A stretch of 57,736 nt of DNA from an archaeon (GTDB lineage: Archaea > Asgardarchaeota > Thorarchaeia > Thorarchaeales > Thorarchaeaceae): positions 1 to 57,736 of the forward strand of contig JAJRWI010000062.1 of NCBI GenBank assembly GCA_024276825.1, read 5' to 3'. The notes under the pieces were generated by a model. It saw only the letters and a program-made list of their open reading frames with translations, was not told the origin of the DNA and made no database searches. The stretch's first letter is position 1. Each line of letters begins with the position of its first letter. The position numbers and the translations under genes were made by a program. Below are positions 42,309 to 51,393 of this stretch, one piece after another.

Positions 42309-45158
42309 GTGGACATTAGCAAGAGGATAATAATCATTTTTGTAACGGTTTCTTTAATTCCCATTTTAGTAATATCAGCAATCTCAGGATACACTATCTT
42401 TGGTGTGTCGCAAGAGAATGCCAACGACTCATCTCAGGCACTTCAAGCAGAAGAGCTTGCAAACCTGCAGAGGATTTCATCTGATACTGCTTTGTTCATT
42501 GATGAACGAATGCAACAGTATTTTGATGGAGTCTATATGATGGAACATTATGCAGAAGATCTGTTCAATGATAGAATCAATGCAACACCAAGATATTCCT
42601 ATTTTTGGGACCCCGTGCTTGAAGCAGGGAGGGGGCACCCAGTACCTGGCCTTACATCAGACTATTATGATATCTACGAGTCTACGCAGATCTCCTTTGA
42701 TGTGAGTTGCTATTACATGCCCCGCAGTTATTATCAGACACCAGGAGACCCATTTGATTGGAGTCCTAGTACACAGTACTTTATCGAGAAGTCAAGTAAT
42801 ATGGATAATGTGTTCAAGGCTCTTCATCAGATGAGCTCAGACTATATCTGGCTTTACATGGGGTTTGATGATCAGTATTGTGACAGCCACTTGTTTCGGA
42901 ACTATCCCTATGACAATCTAGAGTACTTCCTTAACTGGTATGGACCCGATGATGACTATGACCCACTTCGTGAAGACTGGTACAACAATGCTGCCAGTTT
43001 TACAAACGACTCAATAGCATTTACAAAACCTTATGGAGACCCATCTACAGGACTTGTCATATCAATGGGCAGACCTGTAAGGTTTGATAACGGCTCTCTA
43101 TTTGGAGTAGTTTCTGCGGATGTCACAATTGACACTCTTGTTTCCAGTGTGACAAACATCCAAGTTCTAGAGAGTGGCTATGCGTTCCTTCTCACTGATG
43201 ATGGTGATGTAATTACACATCCTGATTATGCAGAAGAAGGTCAGACAATATATGATCTTGAGTTTGGATCTTCAACAAGTCAGGAAGCCACTCAGTTTCA
43301 TCAGGTCATGACTAGCATTCTGAATTCGGCTTCAGGGCTTACAGAGTATTACAAGAACGGAAAGAAATGGTATCTTGCATTTACCAAGTCTTCCGTGACT
43401 GGCTTTGTACTTGCAATCGTTGTTCCCGCCAATGAGGTGATTCAACCCGCCCTGGATATTCTGAGCCTTGTGCAGAATAATACAATGACTATGACTATCA
43501 TACTCATTGGAGTTCTTGCACTGGTGGCAATCGTGGTGACCAAGGCATCATATAGCAAGGCAGAATCTGTTGTTAGACCCATTAAGGACATGACTACGCT
43601 TGTCAGGAAAATGGCCAAGCAGGACTTCACTCGAAGTGTGTATACTTCAGGTGCCATGTACGAGGAGGTGGGCACTACAGTAGATGCCCTGCTGAGCTTC
43701 CAAGAGGCATGCCGATTCGGAAATGAGGCATTTATCAGAGGGGATCTGAACAGGGCACTTTCCAACTATCAAAACCTCCTCGAGATAAGTCAACGTCTGA
43801 ACATTGAGGTCGGCGTCCAGACCATGTATCTGAACATCGGAAATGTGTTCAGACAACGTGGTGATGTTGATGACGCGCTGGATTATTACAACAAGGCGCT
43901 TGAGATTGCCAAGAAAATGCTGGAGAGAGCAAAGGAGCATGGCGCCAAAGAGGATGATGCATTAAACAGGATTGCCTCAGCATATCATAACATCGCACTT
44001 GTGGAGATGGACATGGAGAATTACGAGGAGGCAATTAGGTATCTGGAGGATGCAGAGGCCATCGACAAGACTCTAGGAAATATGAGAGGTCTTGCAAAGA
44101 GGTATGATGCTATGGGTCTTGTGTTCATGCATCAGGGTCGTGACAGTGAGGCACTCAGTAAGTTCAATGAAGCGATTAAGATTGCTACTGAGGAGCAGTA
44201 TGACAGGAGTCTTGCATACATACATTTCCACCTCGGCGAGTTCTACTTCGGACAGGAGAGATGGAGGGATGCTGAAGAGGAGTTCAGTAAGGCAATTGAG
44301 CTTGGGAAGAGGACTGATGAGATGTGGCTCGTAGTGTATGCTATGAACAACCTTGCTGAGGTCTATGATCAACTGGACAAGTCCAGTCATGAGCTGAGAG
44401 TAAAGGCAGAAAGGCTTCGAAGATCAATTCAGTATAGAAAGAGCGTGACATTTGTCATTGACTACTCTGGGAGCATGCGTGCAGAGGGACGAATCAAAGC
44501 TGCAATTGCTGGTGCGAAAGAGATACTCGACACCCAGATTAACCCTCAAGACCAAGTGGGAATCATCGTGTTCAATGCATCCTATAGGGAGTTGCTACCA
44601 TTGACTCCTAAGGGTGACTACGGTGATCCCAATGACAGCCCAATCATTCGCGCACTCGATTCATTGAAATACCCCAACAGTTCAACAGCATTCTACGACG
44701 CACTTGGAAAAGCCCTTGAAGAACTCGATAAGGTTGAATCAAGTGAGCATCGATGGATCATAGCACTCACAGATGGTGAGGACAATAGCTCCAAGAAGTA
44801 TTCACTTGATTGGATAGAGGGAATCTATTCTGAGAAAGATCGAATGAAGAGGAGGAAGAAGGCACGTCCGACAATTGAGGGATTCATCAAGGAGAAGCAT
44901 CTTGATGTGAACTTGATCATAATCGGTGTGGGTGGCGAATTGAGAAAGATTGTGGATCCACCTGTGCGCTCCAAGGAAACAGGCGAATACCTCACAATTG
45001 AGGATCTTCTGAAATCAGTCTGTGATCATGTGCCTCAGGGACAGTATATCTCTGTTGTACACAGCAGGGATGTGAAAGCTGATATACAGAGAGCATTCCA
45101 GCAGGTTGGAGTCATGATGGCCCAGTTGGAGGTGGGTGGATCAACAGTGGACTATTAG
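42309..45158 (+). CDS. Membrane protein: Cache sensor, HAMP, TPR repeats and VWA domain
   Basis: 949 residues. TM1 at ~6-29; an external double-Cache-type sensor ~45-390 (DPLREDWYNNAASF, SGYAFLLTDDGDVITHPD); TM2 ~393-415; a HAMP-like linker (VVRPIKDMTTLVRKMAKQ) ~416-470; TPR helices ~463-698 (ALSNYQNLLEISQRL, AIRYLEDAEAIDKTLGN); and a VWA domain from ~714 with an intact MIDAS (DYSGSMR) and LTDGEDN. A metal-dependent adhesion/assembly domain is thus placed inside the cell under control of an external ligand sensor. The arrangement resembles no standard kinase or chemoreceptor output. It is followed by a second Cache protein. Confidence 0.85.
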   Translation: MDISKRIIIIFVTVSLIPILVISAISGYTIFGVSQENANDSSQALQAEELANLQRISSDTALFIDERMQQYFDGVYMMEHYAEDLFNDRINATPRYSYFWDPVLEAGRGHPVPGLTSDYYDIYESTQISFDVSCYYMPRSYYQTPGDPFDWSPSTQYFIEKSSNMDNVFKALHQMSSDYIWLYMGFDDQYCDSHLFRNYPYDNLEYFLNWYGPDDDYDPLREDWYNNAASFTNDSIAFTKPYGDPSTGLVISMGRPVRFDNGSLFGVVSADVTIDTLVSSVTNIQVLESGYAFLLTDDGDVITHPDYAEEGQTIYDLEFGSSTSQEATQFHQVMTSILNSASGLTEYYKNGKKWYLAFTKSSVTGFVLAIVVPANEVIQPALDILSLVQNNTMTMTIILIGVLALVAIVVTKASYSKAESVVRPIKDMTTLVRKMAKQDFTRSVYTSGAMYEEVGTTVDALLSFQEACRFGNEAFIRGDLNRALSNYQNLLEISQRLNIEVGVQTMYLNIGNVFRQRGDVDDALDYYNKALEIAKKMLERAKEHGAKEDDALNRIASAYHNIALVEMDMENYEEAIRYLEDAEAIDKTLGNMRGLAKRYDAMGLVFMHQGRDSEALSKFNEAIKIATEEQYDRSLAYIHFHLGEFYFGQERWRDAEEEFSKAIELGKRTDEMWLVVYAMNNLAEVYDQLDKSSHELRVKAERLRRSIQYRKSVTFVIDYSGSMRAEGRIKAAIAGAKEILDTQINPQDQVGIIVFNASYRELLPLTPKGDYGDPNDSPIIRALDSLKYPNSSTAFYDALGKALEELDKVESSEHRWIIALTDGEDNSSKKYSLDWIEGIYSEKDRMKRRKKARPTIEGFIKEKHLDVNLIIIGVGGELRKIVDPPVRSKETGEYLTIEDLLKSVCDHVPQGQYISVVHSRDVKADIQRAFQQVGVMMAQLEVGGSTVDY

Positions 45159-45167
45159 GAGGCGATT

Positions 45168-46619
45168 ATGATGGCGAAGACACCAGAATATACAAAGAAG
45201 AAGGGCAGTTTCCGAAGAAATGTGGTTGCCACATTCTTATTGATATCTGTTGTTTCATTGGGAGTGACTGGCGTCATTTCATTGAGCTTCTTCAATATAA
45301 TAGGGAACTATACGACTAACGAGAGTGCTAATGCGCTTAAGACACAGATTGAGAGAAACATGGAGCAGACAGCTGAACAGAATGCCCTTGTTATAAGACA
45401 GAAACTTGAAACTGCAGAATCGTTTGTGAGAACCATGGCTGAGGAATGCGAGGGTTTGTTTGCTAGTGATTCAACATTTCAACCCAGAGAAGTGTATTAT
45501 GACTACTTCTTCGAAAATCCCCTCGAAGGCCCGGCACCGTCTGACCTTCAGTGGGACAGTTGGAGAAATGTATGGCTCTCTTGGAACTACAGTAGTTGGT
45601 ATGTTCCCGGATCTAATTCCATAAACTACATTGATTACGAGAATCAGTATAGTGACATTTTACACAAGATATCAAATCTTGACTATATGTTCAAGTACAT
45701 TCACAATCAGGCACCCGAGTTCAGATGGCTCTATGTTGCATTCAGAAATGACATCTTCATCAATTATCCTGGAAGCATTGTGGGAGGCAGCAACGCGGAA
45801 CGGAACAATCCCGCTCAGCAGTTCAAAGCATCACAAGAAGAGTGGTACAGTGCAATCCTCGCGGGTCAGGGAGCTATTGTTTATGATGGCCCCTATTATG
45901 ACCCAATTGATGGAGTGCTATTGCTCTCAATTGGAAGAGCATTCTATCATGAGAATGGTACTGCATTGGGAATAATTGCTGGCGACATAACTGTCGATGA
46001 CATAAAATCAAAGGTCTTGGATGTGCGTGTGCTCGAGAGCGGCAATGCATCCCTGATCACAGCAGATGGCAGAATCGTTGCCCATCATGAGGTGAATGAT
46101 GCTGTCTATGCATACTACGAGCCGGATCTGCCGCCACTTTCAGACTTTGAAGCGGTTTCAGCAGCACAGATAGTACAGATAACTTCAGGAAACAGCGGGA
46201 CGATTGAATACACGGATAATGGAGAAGACATGGTCCTTGCCTATGCCCCTGTTGGAGTTGGAGGATACATCTGCATTATCATCGTGCCTGTTGATGAGGC
46301 CCTAGCGGCCATACCACAACTGCAAAGTAGGATAAATGAGACAAACAGTTCAGCGACCCTGTTCATCCTTGCAATAACGGTTGGTGGTATCGTGCTTGCT
46401 GGTGCGGCGGCTGTTGTTGTGACCAATCAGATAGCACGTCCCCTTCAGTACCTGATGGACCTTGCCATGAGAAATGTGGAGGCAATGATCAAGCAGGAGG
46501 ATATGAGTGCCGAGGACTTGCAGGTGGACACTTCATTCACCGAGCAGGATGACGAGATCGGAGAACTGGCACGTGCATTTCAGGGTATGCTAGAAACAAT
46601 CAGAGAAGATGAAGAGTAG
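45168..46619 (+). CDS. Cache-HAMP membrane sensor without output domain
   Basis: 483 residues; GGAGG precedes the ATG. TM1 ~17-43, an external Cache domain ~50-370 (EEWYSAILAGQGAIVYDG, NASLITADGRIVAHHE) clearly related to that of the preceding protein, TM2 ~400-422, then a HAMP-type helix pair ending in DEIGELARAFQGMLETIRE. The chain stops where a kinase or methyl-accepting domain would start, so signals must pass through a partner, most likely the upstream TPR-VWA protein (9-base gap). Confidence 0.87.
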   Translation: MMAKTPEYTKKKGSFRRNVVATFLLISVVSLGVTGVISLSFFNIIGNYTTNESANALKTQIERNMEQTAEQNALVIRQKLETAESFVRTMAEECEGLFASDSTFQPREVYYDYFFENPLEGPAPSDLQWDSWRNVWLSWNYSSWYVPGSNSINYIDYENQYSDILHKISNLDYMFKYIHNQAPEFRWLYVAFRNDIFINYPGSIVGGSNAERNNPAQQFKASQEEWYSAILAGQGAIVYDGPYYDPIDGVLLLSIGRAFYHENGTALGIIAGDITVDDIKSKVLDVRVLESGNASLITADGRIVAHHEVNDAVYAYYEPDLPPLSDFEAVSAAQIVQITSGNSGTIEYTDNGEDMVLAYAPVGVGGYICIIIVPVDEALAAIPQLQSRINETNSSATLFILAITVGGIVLAGAAAVVVTNQIARPLQYLMDLAMRNVEAMIKQEDMSAEDLQVDTSFTEQDDEIGELARAFQGMLETIREDEE

Positions 46620-46628
46620 TGTGTTATA

Positions 46629-48464
46629 ATGAGTGATGAGTGGTCGATAGACAAATCAAAACTAGTGTTCGGAGTTGGCAGGAATGACTTGCGGTTCCTC
46701 GATATAAACGAGGAGGGCGAACTTGTTCTGGTTATTAATGGCCACTCAATCACATTCTCTGAGATAGTTAGACGCATTGAGCAGGAGAATGGCAATCATC
46801 CAAGGTATACATCATCATTCACTCTGAGGATTCCACAACTGATCAGTTCTCAGGTATTAAGACTGAGAGCTGCTTTTGAGAATGCCCGTAATGAATTAGA
46901 ATACAATGGCCGCTTCTTGGCAGTATATCCTGTAAAGGTCAACCAGAGGTATGATTGTGTTGCTGCTGTTATTGCTTCAGACAAAGAGTACGGTCTTGAA
47001 GCTGGTACTAAGGCAGAACTCTTACTGATTAAAAGAATCATCAGCAATGAGAAACATCGTAGAATTGTCTGTAATGGTGCGAAGGACCCAGAGTATCTTA
47101 AAATGATCCATGAGTGCATCAAAGAAGGATACAATATGACAATATCCATCGAGTCCTTGCATGAAGCGAGTCTGATTATTGATAGATTCAATCCTGATGA
47201 AACGGAACTTGTCCTCAGATTAAAGCCCTATATAGAAGTCGAAGGGCATTGGTCCCACTCAATAGGCAGGGACTCAAAGTTTGGACTGAGTGTCCATGAT
47301 CTGTATGATGTTATTGATCTGTTTAAACGGACAGGTTTCATAAACTCGGTAACTACAATTCTGGCGCATGTTGGGTCGCAGATAGAGGATGTCACAAGCT
47401 TCAGACGATTTGGCAGGTACATGACAAGAATCTTCCACCAACTGAGAAGAATGGGGCTTGAAAATCTCAAAATCATCGATTTCGGTGGAGGCCTTGCCAT
47501 TGATTACACTAGCTCCAATCTTCCAGACTTCATGGAAACCTATGCTAGGATGTTGATTGAAGGAATTAAGGAGGGGCTCTCCGAAGTCTCAACAGAGGTT
47601 GAACCTGACATCCTGATTGAGGCTGGTCGGGGGATTACCGCTTTGGGATCTCTCGTGATTGTGAAGGCTCTTGAAGTACGTTCAGTGTTTCCACACAGGG
47701 ACGGACTCTCTGAGGAGTATGACAAGAAGAAGATTGCGTGGACCAAAAGAATTCAAGAAACCACAACACTCAAGGAACTGATTGATGTTTGGAACGAGTT
47801 TCACACAGAGCTCTCCTCGGAAGACCCACTATTGACAAAAACTCTTGATGATGAAGCTCTTGTTGGAGAGTTGGAAAGGGTAACCAGAGAACACATAGCA
47901 AAAGTGCTTGTTGCTAGAGGAGAGAGAGATTTCAAGCAGTTCAAACCAAACAGAGATCTCTGGTATCCCGAGCATATTGTTATTGGAAACTTCAGCGTGT
48001 TCAATTCAATAGGCGACTACGTGCTTGTGGATCAGCACTTCCCAATCATTCCAATTCGGGACCTCAATGTACGCCCTGAAACCACCGTAAGACTCGTTGA
48101 CATCACTTGCGACTCAGATGGTGAGTGCTCGCGTTTCTTCAGACCTGCATATGACATGATACTCTTTACTAGAGATCACAGACCCTTGACCATGCCTACA
48201 TCTCAATTTAATCAAGGCATTCCAGTGGGCATTCTGGGAAATGTGCAGGGTTCTTGTTTTGTCATTGCACTTACAGGTGCATATCAAGATGTGATTGAGA
48301 TGGATCACAACTTACTCGGAGACCTCCCTGATGTGCAAATCACTGTGAATGACAATGGAGAGTGGACATTGCTCTGGTTGGAGGGCGCTGAAACCATGCA
48401 AGAAATTCTCCGGGAAGTCGGCTTTGACATAGAAACAAAATATGATCCTTACATGTCAGACTAG
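46629..48464 (+). CDS. speA: Biosynthetic arginine decarboxylase (SpeA-type, fold III)
   Basis: 611 residues, near the 630-660 usual for SpeA. The PLP lysine is K103 in YPVKVNQ; the glycine-rich FGGGLAIDYTSS and the catalytic cysteine C494 in CDSDGECS are present. It makes agmatine for putrescine/spermidine or agmatidine. Most studied archaea use pyruvoyl decarboxylases instead, so this enzyme may have come from bacteria. It starts 9 bases after the sensor gene; whether that link is functional is unclear. Its 3' end overlaps only a non-coding extension of the next frame. Confidence 0.92.
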   Translation: MSDEWSIDKSKLVFGVGRNDLRFLDINEEGELVLVINGHSITFSEIVRRIEQENGNHPRYTSSFTLRIPQLISSQVLRLRAAFENARNELEYNGRFLAVYPVKVNQRYDCVAAVIASDKEYGLEAGTKAELLLIKRIISNEKHRRIVCNGAKDPEYLKMIHECIKEGYNMTISIESLHEASLIIDRFNPDETELVLRLKPYIEVEGHWSHSIGRDSKFGLSVHDLYDVIDLFKRTGFINSVTTILAHVGSQIEDVTSFRRFGRYMTRIFHQLRRMGLENLKIIDFGGGLAIDYTSSNLPDFMETYARMLIEGIKEGLSEVSTEVEPDILIEAGRGITALGSLVIVKALEVRSVFPHRDGLSEEYDKKKIAWTKRIQETTTLKELIDVWNEFHTELSSEDPLLTKTLDDEALVGELERVTREHIAKVLVARGERDFKQFKPNRDLWYPEHIVIGNFSVFNSIGDYVLVDQHFPIIPIRDLNVRPETTVRLVDITCDSDGECSRFFRPAYDMILFTRDHRPLTMPTSQFNQGIPVGILGNVQGSCFVIALTGAYQDVIEMDHNLLGDLPDVQITVNDNGEWTLLWLEGAETMQEILREVGFDIETKYDPYMSD

Positions 48465-48519
48465 ATTGCCAGATGATTTAATTCATAAGTCTAACAAAGA
48501 TATTCTCGATGAGCGCAAA

Positions 48520-49329
48520 ATGAACAAATCACTCTCAGAAAAGATCAGCAGAATACATGAGATGTTTGAGGGAAAAAAGGTTCTAGTTGCCTTTAGCGGC
48601 GGTGTCGATAGTTCCACATTGGCAGCAATAGCCAAGACCTGCGCAAAGTCTGTAAATCTGATCTTCGTGGATGGCACTCTTACTCCCGATGAAGATGTCG
48701 TTTATGCAAGGAAAGTGGCAGATGAACTCGGTATCGACTTGACTGTCATAGAAATAGACCAATTAGAAGACCCCAAGTTCAGGGGAAATCCAATAGACCG
48801 CTGCTATTTATGCAAGAAGGGCCTCTCGAAGGAATGGATTCGTTTCGGGAACGAGATTGGGGCAGACATTATTGTTGATGGCACCAATGCCAGCGATCTT
48901 AACGAGTATCGTCCTGGGAAGAGGGCACTGAAAGAGGCAGGAGTCAGATCTCCATTCCTAGAGGTGGGAATGACAAAGAAAGATATCAGAGAGTATGCGA
49001 GATCGATTGATCTGTCCGTGGGCGACAGGCCATCAATGGCATGCTTTGGCTCAAGGTTCCCCTACAATACTGAAATCACACCCGAGAGAGTCAGGAAGAT
49101 AGCCGAGGTCGAGAGAATCGCGAGAGAAGTGTTTGGAATCAGAACCCTCAGAGCAAGGTATCATGGAAACCTAGTCAGACTTGAGATTGGACGCGATGAG
49201 CGACACAAGGCCTTTGATGAGAGTCTTCTGGATCAGTTTGTAGAGCTTGTGAAATCTGTGGGCTTCACATATGTCGCCATAGATGCATTTGGGTACAGAG
49301 CAGGGTCAATGAACGAGGGAACATCTTAG
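48520..49329 (+). CDS. LarE-like ATP-dependent sulfurtransferase
   Basis: 269 residues from the ATG at 48520 (upstream in-frame codons overlap speA and look non-coding). PP-loop motif VAFSGGVDSST, then DRCYLCKKGL, NASDLNEYRPG, and MACFGSRFPYN, which holds the LarE sulfur-donor cysteine position. LarE makes the thiocarboxylates of the lactate-racemase nickel cofactor. No larB or larC is nearby, so the true acceptor may differ. Sulfur chemistry also fits the tusA-iscS-iscU operon 2 kb downstream. Confidence 0.85.
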   Translation: MNKSLSEKISRIHEMFEGKKVLVAFSGGVDSSTLAAIAKTCAKSVNLIFVDGTLTPDEDVVYARKVADELGIDLTVIEIDQLEDPKFRGNPIDRCYLCKKGLSKEWIRFGNEIGADIIVDGTNASDLNEYRPGKRALKEAGVRSPFLEVGMTKKDIREYARSIDLSVGDRPSMACFGSRFPYNTEITPERVRKIAEVERIAREVFGIRTLRARYHGNLVRLEIGRDERHKAFDESLLDQFVELVKSVGFTYVAIDAFGYRAGSMNEGTS

Positions 49330-49382
49330 AACTGGGATGCTTGTTTATATCATCTCACCAATCAAAAGAGATGAAGAACGAA

Positions 49383-50564
49383 TCAATTCACGATACATAT
49401 CAGCTCTCTTTGGGGCCTTGATAGAAATTTGCAACCAGCACTTGTCACAAGTACATCTTCTTCAAGGCTCACCTGTCCATAGTTCTTTGTGGTCACATAG
49501 AGTTCCAGTGTGAACACATTTCCAGACTCAACTTTGCCTTTTGGTGAATCACTGTAACGCTCCCATAGCGGACCAAGTAATGTACCACCATCATGAGCAT
49601 GACGACCGAGTTGATGACCGAGGGCATGCTGGTACTCCTCATATCCATGATCTTTCACATAATCTCGCGCTATCGCATCCACCTCAAAGCCTCTCACGCC
49701 GGGCCTGATGAACTCTGATGCCTTCTGAATTGCATCACGCACTGTTTCAAATGCTGCTGATACCTCATCAGGAATGTCAGATTTTGCGCCCATAAAGAGC
49801 ATACGCTGAATGTCCGAGCAGTAGCCATTCCATCTCACACCAAAGTCGAAATGAACAAGATGACCCGCCTTGACCTTATTGTCAGATGGGAGACCATGAC
49901 CAAACTGCTTGTTGGGGCCCGCATCAACAGCGGGATTATGATCAATGTTCCAAGCGGGGCCCACGCCAAGCTCGGTCATTAGTCTGTGAAACTGATCAGC
50001 AATCTCAATCTCAGTCATCCCCACCCTGACAAATGATTGAGCCTTCTTGTAGATCTCCTCTGTTATGTCAATGGCCTTCTGAATCCGCCGGACCTCTTCT
50101 TCGGTCTTTCTTCCTCGAAGATGCTCTATCAAGGTTTCAGCACTGGTCAATCGTTTCAAGTAAGGAGTACCATCCAGCATCTCTCTCAGAATCATGAACA
50201 TGCCATGAGTGAGACCATCAGCGGCCACGTTGTTCTTGCTGTAATTGATTGCGATGCTAATGGGATTGATTCTTTGTATCTCTTCAAGTAGGACAGGTCT
50301 GATGTCCTTTGTGTAAGGTACAACCCTCTGAAAGACACCCTTCGACTCCACTGCATCAGCATCAAAGTTTCCTACAATTGCGATACGTTCCCCGCTCTTT
50401 GTATAGATCAGTGCAGAGTTCCAGACTAAGTCAATTCCCGCAATCAGAGGCAAGACAGGATCTAGTGTCTGGGAGGTCTCTCGCACCCAGACAAGCCACA
50501 TGTCAATGTCAATCTTACTCAGGATTTCACAGGATTGTTTTGACTTTTCAAGTTCCAGAGTCAT
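49383..50564 (-). CDS. M24 metallopeptidase (Xaa-Pro dipeptidase-like)
   Basis: 393 residues from the ATG at 50564; longer starts reach 50612. The creatinase-like N-terminal domain is followed by the pita-bread fold. Metal ligands are visible in HFDFGVRWNGYCSDIQR (two Asp), HALGHQLGRHAH (His), FTLELYV (Glu) and VSLEEDVLVT (Glu). It should cleave Xaa-Pro dipeptides or N-terminal residues before proline. It is divergent from the ParB-like gene. Confidence 0.9.
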   Translation of the reverse strand: MTLELEKSKQSCEILSKIDIDMWLVWVRETSQTLDPVLPLIAGIDLVWNSALIYTKSGERIAIVGNFDADAVESKGVFQRVVPYTKDIRPVLLEEIQRINPISIAINYSKNNVAADGLTHGMFMILREMLDGTPYLKRLTSAETLIEHLRGRKTEEEVRRIQKAIDITEEIYKKAQSFVRVGMTEIEIADQFHRLMTELGVGPAWNIDHNPAVDAGPNKQFGHGLPSDNKVKAGHLVHFDFGVRWNGYCSDIQRMLFMGAKSDIPDEVSAAFETVRDAIQKASEFIRPGVRGFEVDAIARDYVKDHGYEEYQHALGHQLGRHAHDGGTLLGPLWERYSDSPKGKVESGNVFTLELYVTTKNYGQVSLEEDVLVTSAGCKFLSRPQRELICIVN

Positions 50565-50642
50565 GGCAATCATCACAATTAATTGAACAACACATGACAT
50601 TGAAACAATCATCTATAAGAGATATTTGAAAGGACACAACGC

Positions 50643-51044
50643 ATGGGAGAAGGCATATTCACTCTGAACCTTCGTGATATTCAACCGAGTCAGCTCTATA
50701 TTAGCAGTTCAAAACTTGCCAAGGTACTTGAACTATTCAAGAGAGGAAGACTTGATGATGTCGAGCCTGTGCCTGTCAAGGTTCTAGATGGAGAGTATGT
50801 GTCTACTGATGGTCATACCAGAATGATGGCTTGGTTTTTAAATGGATATTCTGAGATTCCTGTTGTCTGGGAGAATGAAGAGCTCTCTTGGGATGCTTAC
50901 AGAACTTGTGTGAGATGGTGCAAGGAAGAAGGAATCACATGGATTGGTGATCTAGAAGACAGGATTGTTAGCGATAGTGGATATCAGAGGCTTTGGTATG
51001 ATAGATGTGACACACTCCATAAAGAACTAGAACTAGAAGAGTGA
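50643..51044 (+). CDS. ParB/Srx-like domain protein
   Basis: 133 residues. The ParB N-terminal-type domain is seen in DIQPSQLYISSSKLAKV, PVPVKVLDGEYVSTDGHTRMMAWFLNGYSEIPVV, where DGHTR corresponds to the nucleotide-binding box. The helix-turn-helix of true ParB is absent; the C-terminal ~50 residues are aromatic and acidic. Such solo domains act as CTPases, nucleases or kinases (SerK-like). No parA or partition site is near, so plasmid partition is unlikely. Confidence 0.78.
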   Translation: MGEGIFTLNLRDIQPSQLYISSSKLAKVLELFKRGRLDDVEPVPVKVLDGEYVSTDGHTRMMAWFLNGYSEIPVVWENEELSWDAYRTCVRWCKEEGITWIGDLEDRIVSDSGYQRLWYDRCDTLHKELELEE

Positions 51045-51084
51045 TTCAATCCATATTTACTGATTTTTTTTCAGACCACTAAGG

Positions 51085-51094
51085 TTAAATATGT
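51085..51094 (+). promoter_or_regulatory. TATA box of the tusA-iscS-iscU operon
   Basis: TTAAATATGT at 51085-51094, predicted start near 51115, inside the tandem repeat. Confidence 0.45.
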
Positions 51095-51101
51095 ATGACA
51101 C

Positions 51102-51129
51102 TTAACAATAGTTAGTTAACAATAGTTAG
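51102..51129 (+). repeat. Perfect 14-bp tandem repeat, likely operator
   Basis: TTAACAATAGTTAG occurs twice head to tail (51102-51115 and 51116-51129). It covers the predicted transcription start and ends 4 bases before the tusA ATG at 51134. The outer edges also form an imperfect inverted repeat (ACACTTAAC with AGTTAGTGT). Placement fits repressor binding. Confidence 0.6.
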
Positions 51130-51133
51130 TGTG

Positions 51134-51382
51134 ATGAAGATGACCGAAGAAGCACCTGTGAAGAGCATAGACTGCACAGGACTGTATTGTCCTCAGCCAA
51201 TATTCGAGGTCAAGAAGGCGATAAACACAGTAGAGATTGGCGAAGTACTGGAGATGTTCGCCGACGATCCAGGTGCTGAAGAGGACATGAAGAGATTTGC
51301 TAAACGAATGGGACATGAGTTGCTCTTGGTTGAACATCAGGAATACGGTGTGATCAGGTTTCTCTTTCGAAGGTTGAAATAG
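51134..51382 (+). CDS. TusA/SirA-family sulfur carrier
   Basis: 82 residues from the ATG at 51134 (GTG at 51131 and ATG at 51140 are alternatives). The CPxP motif is in DCTGLYCPQPIFEVKKAI, and the rest matches the two-layer TusA fold to FLFRRLK. It carries persulfide sulfur between desulfurases and acceptors. It is the first gene of a tight operon with iscS (11-base gap) and iscU (3-base gap). Confidence 0.88.
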   Translation: MKMTEEAPVKSIDCTGLYCPQPIFEVKKAINTVEIGEVLEMFADDPGAEEDMKRFAKRMGHELLLVEHQEYGVIRFLFRRLK

Positions 51383-51393
51383 AGAGGATTAAG

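Noticed and set aside
50643..51044. ParB-like gene as a sign of a plasmid or partition locus
   Set aside because: No HTH domain, ParA gene or parS-like repeats are nearby.
51102..51129. SurR-type operator (GTT-n3-AAC)
   Set aside because: Spacing of the GTT and AAC halves does not match; kept only as an unassigned repeat.
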